DNA of 64,000 bases from Halalkalibacter hemicellulosilyticusJCM 9152. GTDB taxonomy: Bacteria > Bacillota > Bacilli > Bacillales > Bacillaceae_D. The stretch spans positions 88,989-152,988 of the forward strand of contig NZ_BAUU01000008.1 of NCBI RefSeq assembly GCF_000513115.1, in the 5' to 3' direction. The notes under the pieces were generated by a model that was given only the letters and a program-made list of their open reading frames with translations, was not told the DNA's origin and ran no database searches. Made by a program: the position numbers and the translations under genes. Positions 52,616 to 61,598 of the stretch are shown here, piece after piece. Positions within the stretch are counted from its first letter, which is position 1. Every line of letters begins with the position of its first letter.

Positions 52616-52861
52616 ATGGGAATGTGTCCGGTTTGTAATGGCTTAAATGAATTAAATGATACGTGTAAGCATTGTCACACCATTCTTATTGATCATGGTA
52701 GAATGATGGATTTTGGTGAGAAATATGATGCGTATTTACCGATTGAAATGAAGAAATTAGATAATGGGATTAAAGATGATCAAAAGGAGGAACAATGCGT
52801 CCATTTGGTAACTTGCCCTACATGTGATGAGGCTTCGTTGGTACTCATTCAAGAGTGGTAA
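52616..52861 (+). CDS. Small zinc-ribbon-like protein, function unknown
   Basis: 81 residues. MCPVCNGLNELNDTCKHCHT holds two C-x-x-C pairs and TCPTCDEAS a third near the C-terminus, so one or two zinc sites are likely. The middle (MMDFGEKYDAYLPIEM) is acidic. I recognise no characterised family. Weak ribosome binding site (GAGGGATG) before ATG 52616; an in-frame ATG at 52622 is an alternative. It lies between the SASP gene and msmX, and a terminator-like inverted repeat (AAGGTGCG/CACACCTT, 52875-52912) follows. Confidence 0.72.
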   Translation: MGMCPVCNGLNELNDTCKHCHTILIDHGRMMDFGEKYDAYLPIEMKKLDNGIKDDQKEEQCVHLVTCPTCDEASLVLIQEW

Positions 52862-52921
52862 TTATTATAGTAGAAAAAGGTGCGATCCTTTTAGAGGACA
52901 CACACCTTCTTTTGTTTATTA

Positions 52922-54022
52922 TTATTTTTTAATAACTTCCTCAGTATCTTTGTCAAAGAAGTGAGCCTTGTTCATATCTAAAGCAAGCTCTACTGTTTGA
53001 CCACTTGCAATATCTGTACGAGAATCAATACGCGCTACTAAGTCTTGACCACCAACTGTTGAGTAAAGGATCGTTTCAGCACCCATTAACTCTGCTACAT
53101 CAATTTTCGCTTGAATCTTTGTATCAGGAGAGCCTTCTAAGAATACGAGCTCATCATGTACGGCTTCTGGACGAATACCGAGAATTAATTCTTTACCATC
53201 ATAGCCTTTTTCTTTAAGGTATTGAAGCTTGCCGGCAGGTACTTTTAGGCTAACATCATTTACTTTAAAGAATTCACCTTCTAATGTACCGTGCAAGAAG
53301 TTCATAGATGGTGAACCAATGAAGCCACCAACGAATACGTTTGAAGGGTTGTCATATACGTCTTTTGGAGTCCCAACTTGCTGGATAACCCCTAATTTCA
53401 TGATAACAATTCGTGTTGCCATCGTCATCGCTTCCGTTTGGTCATGTGTTACATAGATTGTCGTTGCTTGTAAACGTTTGTGAAGCTTGATGATCTCAGC
53501 ACGCATTTGTACACGAAGCTTTGCATCTAAGTTTGAAAGTGGTTCATCCATTAAGAAAACTTGTGGATCACGAACGATCGCACGACCTAGAGCAACACGT
53601 TGACGCTGACCACCAGACATTGCCTTAGGCTTACGGTCTAGCATTTCTTCTAGACCTAGAATTTTAGCTGCTTCTGTTACACGACGTTTAATTTCATCCT
53701 TCTTAAACTTACGAAGCTTAAGACCAAACGCCATGTTATCGTAAACATTCATATGTGGATAAAGTGCATAGTTTTGGAATACCATCGCGATATCACGATC
53801 TTTTGGCGCTACTTCGTTCATACGCTTGTCGCCAATATATAAATCCCCTTTAGAAATATCCTCAAGTCCTGCAATCATACGTAATGTCGTTGATTTACCA
53901 CAACCAGATGGTCCAACGAATACGATAAATTCCTTGTCTTCAATATCAAGGTTGAAATCTGTAACAGCTGTTACATCACCATCATAAATTTTATATACAT
54001 TTTTTAATGCGATATCTGCCAT
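52922..54022 (-). CDS. msmX: Multi-sugar ABC transporter ATPase (MsmX/UgpC family)
   Basis: 366 residues. The ATPase domain has [20 protein letters not shown], the signature [16 protein letters not shown], and [20 protein letters not shown]. The C-terminal TOBE/regulatory domain includes [18 protein letters not shown]. Very close to B. subtilis MsmX, an ATPase shared by several oligosaccharide importers whose permeases are elsewhere; none is in this window. TAGGAGGCGTTATAC precedes the ATG. It lies downstream of a PucR-type regulator in the same direction. Confidence 0.94.
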   Translation of the reverse strand: MADIALKNVYKIYDGDVTAVTDFNLDIEDKEFIVFVGPSGCGKSTTLRMIAGLEDISKGDLYIGDKRMNEVAPKDRDIAMVFQNYALYPHMNVYDNMAFGLKLRKFKKDEIKRRVTEAAKILGLEEMLDRKPKAMSGGQRQRVALGRAIVRDPQVFLMDEPLSNLDAKLRVQMRAEIIKLHKRLQATTIYVTHDQTEAMTMATRIVIMKLGVIQQVGTPKDVYDNPSNVFVGGFIGSPSMNFLHGTLEGEFFKVNDVSLKVPAGKLQYLKEKGYDGKELILGIRPEAVHDELVFLEGSPDTKIQAKIDVAELMGAETILYSTVGGQDLVARIDSRTDIASGQTVELALDMNKAHFFDKDTEEVIKK

Positions 54023-54082
54023 GTATAACGCCTCCTATTAATGAACTAATGAAATTGTAACCCTTTTCTTTTGAAAACACTA

Positions 54083-54127
54083 TGGCAAGCTTGCACAAAA
54101 AAATGTAAGCGTTTTTGTGCAAGTTGC
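54083..54127 (-). terminator. Strong hairpin with cre-like loop between the PucR-type gene and msmX
   Basis: GGCAAGCTTGCACAAAAA and TTTTTGTGCAAGTTGCC (one bulge) form a stem of about 17 bp. The loop and right arm contain ATGTAAGCGTTTTTG (54103-54117), which fits the first eleven positions of the catabolite-response element consensus but not the last two defined ones. Either a terminator of the upstream gene or a CcpA-linked control site for msmX. Confidence 0.6.
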
Positions 54128-54130
54128 CGA

Positions 54131-55015
54131 TTAGGAACGAGTATCTAAAAGTAACAGCGCTAGATAGAGTAAGGAGGCATGTGTAAATTGTCTAAGATCA
54201 AAATTCGTTCGCTCAGTAAATTTATCAATGCGATATTGTAAGCTATTGCGATGAAGGTGAAGAGCCTTTGCTGCTGCTGAAATGTTTAAATTATGTTCAA
54301 AGTAAACCTTCATGCTCTTTAAGAAGTCTTTGTCAGATCGCATTTCATCATCTAAAAGTCGATGAAGAAATTGTTCACGTAATTCAAAGGTGATTGGTTC
54401 AAGTAATAAGTAAGGAATCGCTTCATGCTCATAAAACACTCGATGTATGACTTTTGCTTTAATAAGTGCATCTAAACAAGCTGACTCCCAATGAAATTGC
54501 TCTTTAGCATTTTCAATTCCGTGGCTTGAACCGACTAGTAATGTCATATCGATGTAAAAATCAGAAGCAATAGCCTGATTGATACTAATGAAGTCGGGAA
54601 GCTCCTCTTCCATTGTCGTATCGAGAATAATCAGTCCACGCGTAGATGATGTCCATACGATAATGACCGGTGTTTCTAAAATGTTATTCCAAACATCACG
54701 AAATGAATCGAGGTCATCTATACGTTTGTCGAGTGTAAAATGAATCATTCTTATTATTTTTGGCTCGCGAGGTTGAACACCTTCTGCCAATAGAAAATGA
54801 GTCCAATGTTCTTCATTTGAACCTTGAGGTTTTGGAGTAGAATCAATAGGTTGAAAGAGCATCGTTAGTAGCAGATGTTCACTTTCTGTTAACTGTTCTT
54901 TTAAAAAGCCAATAGGTTGTCTGGTCTCATCCTCAAGCCATATAATTGATTCATGTTCTTCAGTGTTATTTGTTACAATAGCATGTTTGAATTGTTTGAT
55001 TAGTTTTTCATTCAA
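54131..55015 (-). CDS. PucR/CdaR-type transcriptional regulator
   Basis: 294 residues. The C-terminal HTH_30 domain is clear: MKVYFEHNLNISAAAKALHL then HRNSLQYRIDKFTERTNFDL. The N-terminal two thirds are a ligand or GGDEF-like regulatory part without recognisable catalytic residues. Members control purine, sugar-acid or amino-acid genes. Position directly before msmX suggests control of sugar uptake, an inference. The ATG at 55015 follows AAGGAGACGG. Confidence 0.78.
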   Translation of the reverse strand: MNEKLIKQFKHAIVTNNTEEHESIIWLEDETRQPIGFLKEQLTESEHLLLTMLFQPIDSTPKPQGSNEEHWTHFLLAEGVQPREPKIIRMIHFTLDKRIDDLDSFRDVWNNILETPVIIVWTSSTRGLIILDTTMEEELPDFISINQAIASDFYIDMTLLVGSSHGIENAKEQFHWESACLDALIKAKVIHRVFYEHEAIPYLLLEPITFELREQFLHRLLDDEMRSDKDFLKSMKVYFEHNLNISAAAKALHLHRNSLQYRIDKFTERTNFDLRQFTHASLLYLALLLLDTRS

Positions 55016-55061
55016 TGTTGCCGTCTCCTTATTGCTTGTCTAATTAGTATAAGTATAACAA

Positions 55062-55106
55062 AAAAGAACGTATCTGTTAGGTGAAACCTAACAGATACGT
55101 TCTTTT
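55062..55106. terminator. Perfect 21-bp terminator hairpin
   Basis: AAAAGAACGTATCTGTTAGG (plus T) pairs fully with its complement at 55086-55106 around a GAA loop. On the minus strand a run of Ts follows, so it ends the small genes at 55191-55901. Confidence 0.85.
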
Positions 55107-55117
55107 CTTAGAAATTT

Positions 55118-55177
55118 AATCAAGGAGGATGTAGGAGAAGTCACGGGAGGTGTCAGCTTCTCTCATTATACGTTGCC
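55118..55177. repeat. First copy of a dispersed approximately 60-base element
   Basis: TAATCAAGGAGGATGTAGGA, then GCTTC and ATACG blocks, resemble the stretch at 57693-57750 in order and spacing. No gene. Confidence 0.4.
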
Positions 55178-55190
55178 ACTTTCAAAAATC

Positions 55191-55388
55191 TTAATGGTCA
55201 GTGGAGCTTGGAGGATCTTCTTGTTCAAGGCTTCCTCTTGTTTCTTCAATTAAACCGGAATCATGATCATGTACAGTGCCACCACCTAAGCCTTCATTGA
55301 TCATGCGATCAACATCGAGAAAGGCCTGCTCCCTTGCATTTTGATCTGGGATGAATGAATGCTTTTGTTTTTTCTTCATTGATGTCAC
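55191..55388 (-). CDS. Small acidic 65-residue protein, unknown
   Basis: A short hydrophilic protein: basic N-terminus (MTSMKKKQKHSF), then FLDVDRMINEGLGGGTVHDH and an acidic, Ser/Thr-rich tail. No membrane segment or Cys. The composition and the central GLGGG-H-D-H part recall small Bacillus sporulation-time proteins, but I cannot name a family. In-frame ATG codons at 55388 and 55379 are both possible; GGACGTGAC before the first is modest. It precedes a strong terminator. Confidence 0.6.
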   Translation of the reverse strand: MTSMKKKQKHSFIPDQNAREQAFLDVDRMINEGLGGGTVHDHDSGLIEETRGSLEQEDPPSSTDH

Positions 55389-55445
55389 GTCCTTCTATTT
55401 ATATAGGATATTCATTTTAGCTTTTGAAAGGATGGCTTATCTTAT

Positions 55446-55901
55446 TCATGACACGATGTCGTTTGTATTCCAACGCCCTCCACCGAGCCAAAGGTAGTTA
55501 GTCTCCTGTTCTTGACTGTAAGAGAAGCAAACAAGTCCAGATTCAAGAGCCGTTTTAAATTTTCTCTCATCATCGTACTTTACTCTTGTGTAAAAAACGC
55601 CAAGCTGGTCGATGATAGAATGAATAAGTCGTTGATGGATTTTGGGTCGATCGAATGTAGGTGAAATAACTATTTCTGAATGTTGGGTGCCGTAGTGAAT
55701 TATGACAGCTGTAGCGATTAGTTTCCCTTCCCAAAACGCGACTAATATACATGTCCCAGGCTTTTGTAAATCAGTCTTTTTAAGGTGAAATATTTTACGG
55801 TAAAGTGAATAGTTGTGACAGTTCTCATAACGACGAACAAATAGCAATAACGGCCAACGGTATTGCTCCCATATATCAGAGGTTAAAGTAATCAGTTTCA
55901 T
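55446..55901 (-). CDS. GNAT-like acetyltransferase
   Basis: 151 residues. ILVAFWEGKLIATAVIIHYG and SEIVISPTFDRPKIHQRLIH follow the beta-4/beta-5 and alpha-3 arrangement of GNAT domains, and ALESGLVCFSYSQEQ resembles the last strand. The usual acetyl-CoA loop (Q/R-x-x-G-x-G/A) is not clear, as DRPKIHQR stands in its place, so the protein may be divergent or inactive. AGGAGGATCATA precedes the ATG. It is transcribed towards the 65-residue gene. Confidence 0.6.
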   Translation of the reverse strand: MKLITLTSDIWEQYRWPLLLFVRRYENCHNYSLYRKIFHLKKTDLQKPGTCILVAFWEGKLIATAVIIHYGTQHSEIVISPTFDRPKIHQRLIHSIIDQLGVFYTRVKYDDERKFKTALESGLVCFSYSQEQETNYLWLGGGRWNTNDIVS

Positions 55902-56032
55902 TATGATCCTCCTACATCTATAATTGTCTTAGTGACGAGTGTAAACAAATACTAGATAGGAGAGTGTACGTATCGTATACTATGTGTTACATGCCTACTT
56001 GGTGAATTGAAGAGAAGGAGTGGAGTATTAGT

Positions 56033-57172
56033 TTGGGTGTTTTTGGATTAATTGTATTCATGATAATAATAGGAGCTATTATTGGAGGTTTAACGAATTC
56101 ATTAGCAATCAAGATGCTGTTTCGACCATATACAGAGAAAAGAGTTGGACGATTTCGTGTCCCGTTTACACCTGGAGTCATTCCAAAAAGGCGACATGAG
56201 TTAGCCTCACAGCTCGGTAAGATGGTTGTTCATTATTTAATTACTGCGGAAGGTATATCAAAACGGCTCATGAGCACGACGTTTACAGATGGATTAACGA
56301 ACTGGCTGCAAAAAGAAGCGATGAAGTTCATGAAAAGTGAGCAAACAGGGGAGACTTTTCTCAAGCAGCAATTTGGATTGACCTCCGCTCATCAAAGACT
56401 CTGTACGCAAGTTGGAAAATTGGTTGAGAATGGTTATCGTGGCTATTTTGCTAAGAATAGATATCAGAAATTGGACGAGCTTTTGCCGCTCTCGATGAAG
56501 AAAAAGATTGAAATGAACATACCTACCGTAACTGATTATTTACTTGAACGTGGAGAAATGTATTTACAAAGCTCAGAAGGGAAGGATCAGCTTAGTGTGA
56601 TGATCGACCGTTTTCTTGTACAGAAAGGGAAAATTGGAAATATGATTTCAATGTTTCTTGGCAATGATCGATTAGTTGATAAAATCCAACCTGCGCTTGT
56701 AAAAGGCTTACAAGATAGTGAAACAAAAAAAGTCATACAACGGCTAATTCATCAAGAATGGGATAAGTGGAAACAAAAAGAATTACATGAGCTTGAGTCA
56801 TATTTAAATGAAGAAGAAATTGTTTCGTATATACAGCAAGCAATCGAAAAGAACCTTCCGATCTTTCAATGGATGAAAACACCGATAAGAGAATGGTCTT
56901 ATCAATATGAATCCACCGTTATGGATGTTGTTATTCCAAGAGCGGTGACTGTATTAATTGGTTTAATTGCTTCTCATTTAGAAGTATTACTAGAGCAGGT
57001 TCATTTAGACGACATCGTGAAGGAACAAGTAGAGGCCTTTTCTGTTGAACGTCTCGAAGACCTTGTTTTATCAATATCACGCCGTGAATTTAAAATGATT
57101 ACGTATTTAGGTGCATTCCTTGGAGGATTTATTGGTTTGTTACAAGGATTCCTTTTATTTATTGTACGATAA
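56033..57172 (+). CDS. yheB: DUF445 membrane protein (YheB)
   Basis: 379 residues. N-terminal membrane helix (GLIVFMIIIGAIIGGLTNSL) followed by AIKMLFRPYTEKRVGRFRVP and FTPGVIPKRRHELASQLGKM, the hallmark of DUF445/YheB. A second membrane helix closes the C-terminus (MITYLGAFLGGFIGLLQGFL). Function unknown; a spore or cell-envelope role has been proposed. TTG start after GAAGGAGTGG. yheA follows as in B. subtilis. Confidence 0.9.
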   Translation: MGVFGLIVFMIIIGAIIGGLTNSLAIKMLFRPYTEKRVGRFRVPFTPGVIPKRRHELASQLGKMVVHYLITAEGISKRLMSTTFTDGLTNWLQKEAMKFMKSEQTGETFLKQQFGLTSAHQRLCTQVGKLVENGYRGYFAKNRYQKLDELLPLSMKKKIEMNIPTVTDYLLERGEMYLQSSEGKDQLSVMIDRFLVQKGKIGNMISMFLGNDRLVDKIQPALVKGLQDSETKKVIQRLIHQEWDKWKQKELHELESYLNEEEIVSYIQQAIEKNLPIFQWMKTPIREWSYQYESTVMDVVIPRAVTVLIGLIASHLEVLLEQVHLDDIVKEQVEAFSVERLEDLVLSISRREFKMITYLGAFLGGFIGLLQGFLLFIVR

Positions 57173-57248
57173 ATAAAAGGAATCATATTTGACGCTTCTT
57201 CTATGGACTGTTATAGTCGTAGGGATACTTTTATTAGGAGGACGTAAC

Positions 57249-57599
57249 ATGTCTACAATTATTGAAAAAGCTCAAGAATTAAAGCAAACATTAGCTAATA
57301 GTGAAGAGTTTGCAACTTTACGTTCATTACATGGGCAAATTAATGCGGATGAAGTGGCAAAAAGAATGTTAGACAATTTCCGTAAATTGCAACTTGAGCT
57401 ACAACAAAAGCAAATGCAAGGTGTTCAAATTACACAAGAAGAAGCGGAGCAAGCACAAAAACAATTTGAACTTGTTCAGCAGCATGAATTAATTTCAAAA
57501 TTAATGGAAGCAGAACAAAACTTAAGTACAATCATTGGAGATGTTAATAAAATTATTACAGAACCATTAGAAGAAATTTACGGTAATCCTGAACAATAA
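57249..57599 (+). CDS. yheA: YlbF/YmcA-family protein YheA (UPF0342)
   Basis: 116 residues from ATG 57249, after TAGGAGGACGTAAC. A helical, Glu/Gln-rich protein: STIIEKAQELKQTLANSEEF and MQGVQITQEEAEQAQKQFEL. The family contains YlbF and YmcA, which promote biofilm and competence through RNA decay factors; YheA's own role is unknown. It is 76 bases after yheB. Confidence 0.92.
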   Translation: MSTIIEKAQELKQTLANSEEFATLRSLHGQINADEVAKRMLDNFRKLQLELQQKQMQGVQITQEEAEQAQKQFELVQQHELISKLMEAEQNLSTIIGDVNKIITEPLEEIYGNPEQ

Positions 57600-57613
57600 G
57601 ATAGAATGAAAAG

Positions 57614-57650
57614 AGACGACTGATAAAAGATTAGTCGTCTTTTTTTTTTT
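57614..57650 (+). terminator. Terminator after yheA
   Basis: AGACGACT and AGTCGTCT with ten or more Ts. Confidence 0.9.
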
Positions 57651-57692
57651 GCAGAATCAGAATTTATAAGTGCACCCTTTTGTCGCTAGAAG

Positions 57693-57750
57693 TTAATCAG
57701 GAGGGTGTAGGAATACTCAAAGAAGCGTCCGCTTCGTACGTTATACGCAT
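57693..57750. repeat. Second copy of the approximately 60-base element
   Basis: TAATCAGGAGGGTGTAGGAA, then GCTTC and ATACG blocks, in the order of the copy at 55118-55177. The rest of 57651-57820 has a small ATTTCTGAGAAAT palindrome and no gene. Confidence 0.4.
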
Positions 57751-57820
57751 TTCTGAGAAATGCTCAAGCCACTTCATGGACTATGCACGACGCAATTAAG
57801 AAAGAACGTTACTGTGTTTA

Positions 57821-58003
57821 TTAGGTTATTTTTCGTTTAATGATAGCGGTTAAATGTATGATAAGACCTACCATGACTCCTAAGAAGGTCGAACCAAGGA
57901 TGCCCATTAAAATCGATTGTGGTTCCTGATTAGGAAAATGTAACGATGTTAATAAGATAAATAAGAGAGTCGGAACAAAATAATAGTTAAATGTCTTTTT
58001 CAT
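57821..58003 (-). CDS. Small two-helix membrane protein, unknown
   Basis: 60 residues with two membrane segments (about 7-22 YYFVPTLLFILLTSLH and 31-53 SILMGILGSTFLGVMVGLII) and a basic end (IIKRKIT). The ribosome binding site (AAGGAC region) is weak but present. No family recognised; its composition is that of a real small membrane protein. Confidence 0.55.
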   Translation of the reverse strand: MKKTFNYYFVPTLLFILLTSLHFPNQEPQSILMGILGSTFLGVMVGLIIHLTAIIKRKIT

Positions 58004-58150
58004 GTGTCCTTCATATGCTCCTTAGTTTACACATTATTTAATAATGAGTATATGGAAACAATCCGTATACGTCCAGTTCTATTTTTCGCCGATTGTTCAT
58101 ATGTTGTGAAGAAATAGCAATGTTGGACATCGAGAGAAGGAGGAGCTGAA

Positions 58151-58993
58151 ATGGTTTATAAGTTAATTGCCCTTAACATTGATGATACGATTGTGAGAGC
58201 GAATGCGAAAATAACTCGACAAACAAAAGAGGCCATTGAGTATGTTAAAGCAAAGGATGTATACGTGACGTTAGCAACATCTAGGCCATATTTATCAGCA
58301 AAAAAAATCGCAAAAGCGTTAAAGGTCAATGGATATTTAATTTCGAGTGATGGTGCATTTGTCGGCTCAGATGATAGTGTCCCGGTATTTGTTCGAAGAA
58401 TTTTTGAAGAAAGAGCTTTGCAAATTCTTGATATTCTCGAGCGTTACCCTTGTCATATTCGTGTTTGGAATGAAGAGTACGCTATTGGTAATAAAGTTAA
58501 GCAACGTAATCATTTAATTGCCAAAATGACGGTAGGTGTCGGTGATCCTCTTTTCTATCCGGTACATTTTGTCGATTCAGTATGTGAACATATGATGGAA
58601 CAACCATTTGCTCCATTAAAAATACAGGCACAGTTTTTTGATGATGTTGAACAGCAACGAGCATTGAAACATCTACAGCAAATTAGTAAAGGATTTAAAC
58701 TACTACATTCTGTTCCTGGAAGAATAGAATGTGTAGCACCAGGAGTTTCAAAGTCGCGCTCTTTGCAACGGTTAGGAGATCATTTGCAAATCTCTTCAGA
58801 AGAAATGGTTGCCATTGGTTCAGAGGAGTATGACATTGATATGCTGCAACAGGTCGGTTTAGGTGTCGCGATGGGGAATGCGAATAAAACTGTAAAGGAA
58901 TCAGCTGATTGGGTTACGCGCTCAATCGAACAAAATGGTGTGGCGTACATGATTAAGGAAGTGTTTAGGAAGCAGATGCGATTAAACGTATAA
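58151..58993 (+). CDS. HAD-superfamily phosphatase, Cof type
   Basis: 280 residues. Motif I is LNIDDTIV, with Asn replacing the first nucleophile Asp of the usual DxDGT (LIALNIDDTI), motif II VTLATSRPY, and motif IV GSEEYDIDMLQQVGLGVAMG, with NANKTVKESADWVTRS behind. This is the Cof/YkrA/YcsE group of sugar- and nucleotide-phosphate phosphatases. The Asn in place of the nucleophile is unusual and may reduce activity. GAAGGAGGAGCTG precedes the ATG. Confidence 0.85.
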   Translation: MVYKLIALNIDDTIVRANAKITRQTKEAIEYVKAKDVYVTLATSRPYLSAKKIAKALKVNGYLISSDGAFVGSDDSVPVFVRRIFEERALQILDILERYPCHIRVWNEEYAIGNKVKQRNHLIAKMTVGVGDPLFYPVHFVDSVCEHMMEQPFAPLKIQAQFFDDVEQQRALKHLQQISKGFKLLHSVPGRIECVAPGVSKSRSLQRLGDHLQISSEEMVAIGSEEYDIDMLQQVGLGVAMGNANKTVKESADWVTRSIEQNGVAYMIKEVFRKQMRLNV

Positions 58994-59003
58994 ATTGGAA
59001 GAG

Positions 59004-59050
59004 GGTGTCTTAAAAGGTCAAATATAGACCTTTTGAGACACCTATTTTTT
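59004..59050 (+). terminator. Terminator after the HAD gene
   Basis: GGTGTCTTAAAAGGTC pairs with GACCTTTTGAGACACC (one G-T pair), followed by six Ts. Confidence 0.9.
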
Positions 59051-59196
59051 GAGAAATGGACGAGCTTGTAAAAATAAATTAAGAAAAATCTTGCTATTAC
59101 GTGTAAAAGTGTGGGAAAATATTGACTTGGTTTTAGAAAGGTGTAAGATAAACTAGTATTTTTGTAATTTTTGTAAATGTAAAAGGGGGATATAAA

Positions 59197-61053
59197 TTGG
59201 CGAGCATAATTCAATTTATAAAAAGAGAAAAAATGATGTGGCTCGTATTTGGATTTATTTGGCTGAAAACATACCTTTTCTATAAGCTTGGTTTTCAAAT
59301 TCAATCTGAATCGATTTATCAAGAATTTTTGTTACTTATTAATCCAATTAGTTCGACGATTTTGTTATTAGGTCTTTGTTTTTTAATTAAAAAGGATAAG
59401 AGGCCGTTTGGGTTTATTGGAGTAAATTTACTAGCAACAATCATTTTATATGCGAATGTTTTATATTATCGATTTTTTAATGATTTTTTAACGTTACCTG
59501 TATTAGTGCAGACGAGTAATATCAGTGATGTGCAAGGGAGTATTGCCGAATTAATTAGATGGTGGGATGCACTATTTTTTGTTGATATACTTGTATTGGT
59601 TTTTGTATTGATGAAAAGACGCCAAGAGTATTCATTTGCTAGATCGAGAGTGGCACTTGCGTTAACTGTTGTCGCTGTTGGAGTGTTCGTAGTTAATTTA
59701 AGCTTAGCCCAAGCTGAACGTCCACAGCTATTAACACGCTCATTTGACCGTGAACTGCTCGTGAAAAATATAGGCGTGATAAATTATCATGCTTATGATG
59801 CTTACATTCAATCGCATTCTAAAGCACAGCGGGCATTTGCTGATAGTTCAGAGATTAATGAGATTATCTATTATACACGCGAACAGTATCGCGAACCAAA
59901 TGAGGAGTACTTTGGGTTAATTGAAGGTAAGAATGTTATGGTTATTTCATTGGAGTCGTTGCAAAGCTTTGTCATCGAGCAAACGATGAATGGGGAAGTC
60001 GTAACACCGTTTTTAAATGAGTTGATCGAAGAAAGTATATACTTTGATCATTTCTATCACCAAACAGAGCAAGGAAAGACATCAGATTCAGAATTTGTTG
60101 TAGATAATTCATTATTTGGACGAAATAGTGGGGCTGTTTTCTTTACTCATTCTAATAATGAGTATAATGCTTTACCTGAACAGCTAGGTGAAATTGGCTA
60201 TTACACATCGGTCATGCATGCAAACAATAAGAGCTTTTGGAATCGAGATATGATGTATTTAGCTTTAGGATACGAGCGTTTCTTTGACATTCAATCGTAT
60301 GATGTAACAGAGGAGAATTCGGTTGGATGGGGATTAAAGGATCTCGATTTCTTTGAACAGTCTATTGATCTATTAAAGCAACAGCCAGAGCCATATTATA
60401 CAAAATTCATTACATTAACGAATCATTTTCCGTTTGAGCTTGACGAAGAGGATCGTTTGATCGAAGAGTATGATTCCTATAGTGGAACGTTAAATCGATA
60501 TTTCCCGACAGTTAGATACATGGATCATGCGCTTGAACAGTTCTTTGAGCGTTTGAAGGATGAAGGAATGTATGAGGATACCGTCTTTATTATGTACGGT
60601 GATCATTATGGTATTTCGAGTTTTCATGATCGTTCGATGGCCATGTATTTGGAAAAAGACGAAATAACGGATTTTGATACTGTTCAATTACAGCGAGTAC
60701 CACTTATTATTCATATACCTGGTATGGAAGGTAAGAGAATGGATACGGTATCTGGGCAAATTGATCTGAAACCGACTATGTTACATTTATTAGGGGTGGA
60801 AACAGAGGATATGATATATCTCGGTACGGATTTATTTTCTGATGAGAGAGAGTCTTTTGTCGTCCTTAGAAATGGAAGCTTTGTGACAGATGATTATTTG
60901 TACACGTCAGAGGTTTGTTATGATAAACAAACAGAGCAAGAGACGGATATGAGCTATTGTGAGCCGTATTTCGATAAGGCACGTCAGGATTTACATTATT
61001 CTGATCGTGTTATATATGGGGACCTGCTACGATTTTTTGAAAGAAATGAATAA
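59197..61053 (+). CDS. Lipoteichoic acid synthase-like sulfatase-fold enzyme
   Basis: 618 residues. Five N-terminal membrane helices (residues about 12-170), then an extracellular sulfatase/phosphatase-fold domain. NVMVISLESLQSFVIEQ has the metal Glu, QGKTSDSEF the catalytic Thr, and MYGDHYGIS the metal Asp-His; HANNKSFWNRD also fits LtaS. It polymerises glycerol phosphate from phosphatidylglycerol on the outer face. B. subtilis has four paralogues (LtaS, YfnI, YqgS, YvgJ); which one this equals is not clear. TTG start after AAAGGGGG. Confidence 0.92.
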   Translation: MASIIQFIKREKMMWLVFGFIWLKTYLFYKLGFQIQSESIYQEFLLLINPISSTILLLGLCFLIKKDKRPFGFIGVNLLATIILYANVLYYRFFNDFLTLPVLVQTSNISDVQGSIAELIRWWDALFFVDILVLVFVLMKRRQEYSFARSRVALALTVVAVGVFVVNLSLAQAERPQLLTRSFDRELLVKNIGVINYHAYDAYIQSHSKAQRAFADSSEINEIIYYTREQYREPNEEYFGLIEGKNVMVISLESLQSFVIEQTMNGEVVTPFLNELIEESIYFDHFYHQTEQGKTSDSEFVVDNSLFGRNSGAVFFTHSNNEYNALPEQLGEIGYYTSVMHANNKSFWNRDMMYLALGYERFFDIQSYDVTEENSVGWGLKDLDFFEQSIDLLKQQPEPYYTKFITLTNHFPFELDEEDRLIEEYDSYSGTLNRYFPTVRYMDHALEQFFERLKDEGMYEDTVFIMYGDHYGISSFHDRSMAMYLEKDEITDFDTVQLQRVPLIIHIPGMEGKRMDTVSGQIDLKPTMLHLLGVETEDMIYLGTDLFSDERESFVVLRNGSFVTDDYLYTSEVCYDKQTEQETDMSYCEPYFDKARQDLHYSDRVIYGDLLRFFERNE

Positions 61054-61065
61054 GTGTGGATAGAT

Positions 61066-61102
61066 GCACCCAGTTACCGAATGTCGTAACTGGGTGTATT
61101 TC
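61066..61102 (+). terminator. Terminator after the LtaS-like gene
   Basis: GCACCCAGTTAC (61066-61077) and GTAACTGGGTGT (61086-61097), followed by ATTTC. Confidence 0.75.
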
Positions 61103-61223
61103 ATTTGAAAAGGTCGGAATTTACAAGCTTGATAACGATTGTGCACGGTATATGTGAAAAGACGTTAGGCATACACCTATTTCAATCTCCTTGCATACAG
61201 TATGTATGAAAGGAGGAGGAAGT

Positions 61224-61586
61224 ATGGCGACACCTCAATGGATAAAGACACAATGTGAGCAACATGTGAATCAACCTGTTCAGTTACAAGTGAATGGACA
61301 ACAGGAGTATCAAGGTGTGATTGAACATGTCGATGATCATCATGTTTATTTACTCGTACCAACAGATGAGCAAGGACAGTATATGGACGTGAAAGAAGCA
61401 TGGATGGAATGGAATCATCAGCAATGGGGAAATACTCAGCATGGGATTAATCAACGGAATATCGACCATCGCTATTACCCATATTATCCATATTACCCTT
61501 ATTATTATCCGTATTATCGACCTCGTCCTGTTTGGAATCGATTCGTCTTACCGTTAGCTTTACTTACGGCATTTGCAGTATTATAG
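61224..61586 (+). CDS. Small protein with Tyr-Pro repeat and C-terminal hydrophobic tail
   Basis: 120 residues from ATG 61224, preceded by AAAGGAGGAGGAAG. The N-terminal part (VQLQVNGQQEYQGVIEHVDD then HHVYLLVP) resembles a small SH3/Sm-like barrel. The middle has a His/Gln-rich part and a tandem of Tyr-Tyr-Pro units (residues about 86-102). The end (FVLPLALLTAFAVL) is hydrophobic. Tyr-rich low-complexity proteins of this kind occur in Bacillus spore coats, and tyrosine crosslinking is possible. Function not known. Confidence 0.7.
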   Translation: MATPQWIKTQCEQHVNQPVQLQVNGQQEYQGVIEHVDDHHVYLLVPTDEQGQYMDVKEAWMEWNHQQWGNTQHGINQRNIDHRYYPYYPYYPYYYPYYRPRPVWNRFVLPLALLTAFAVL

Positions 61587-61598
61587 TCAATAGCATGA

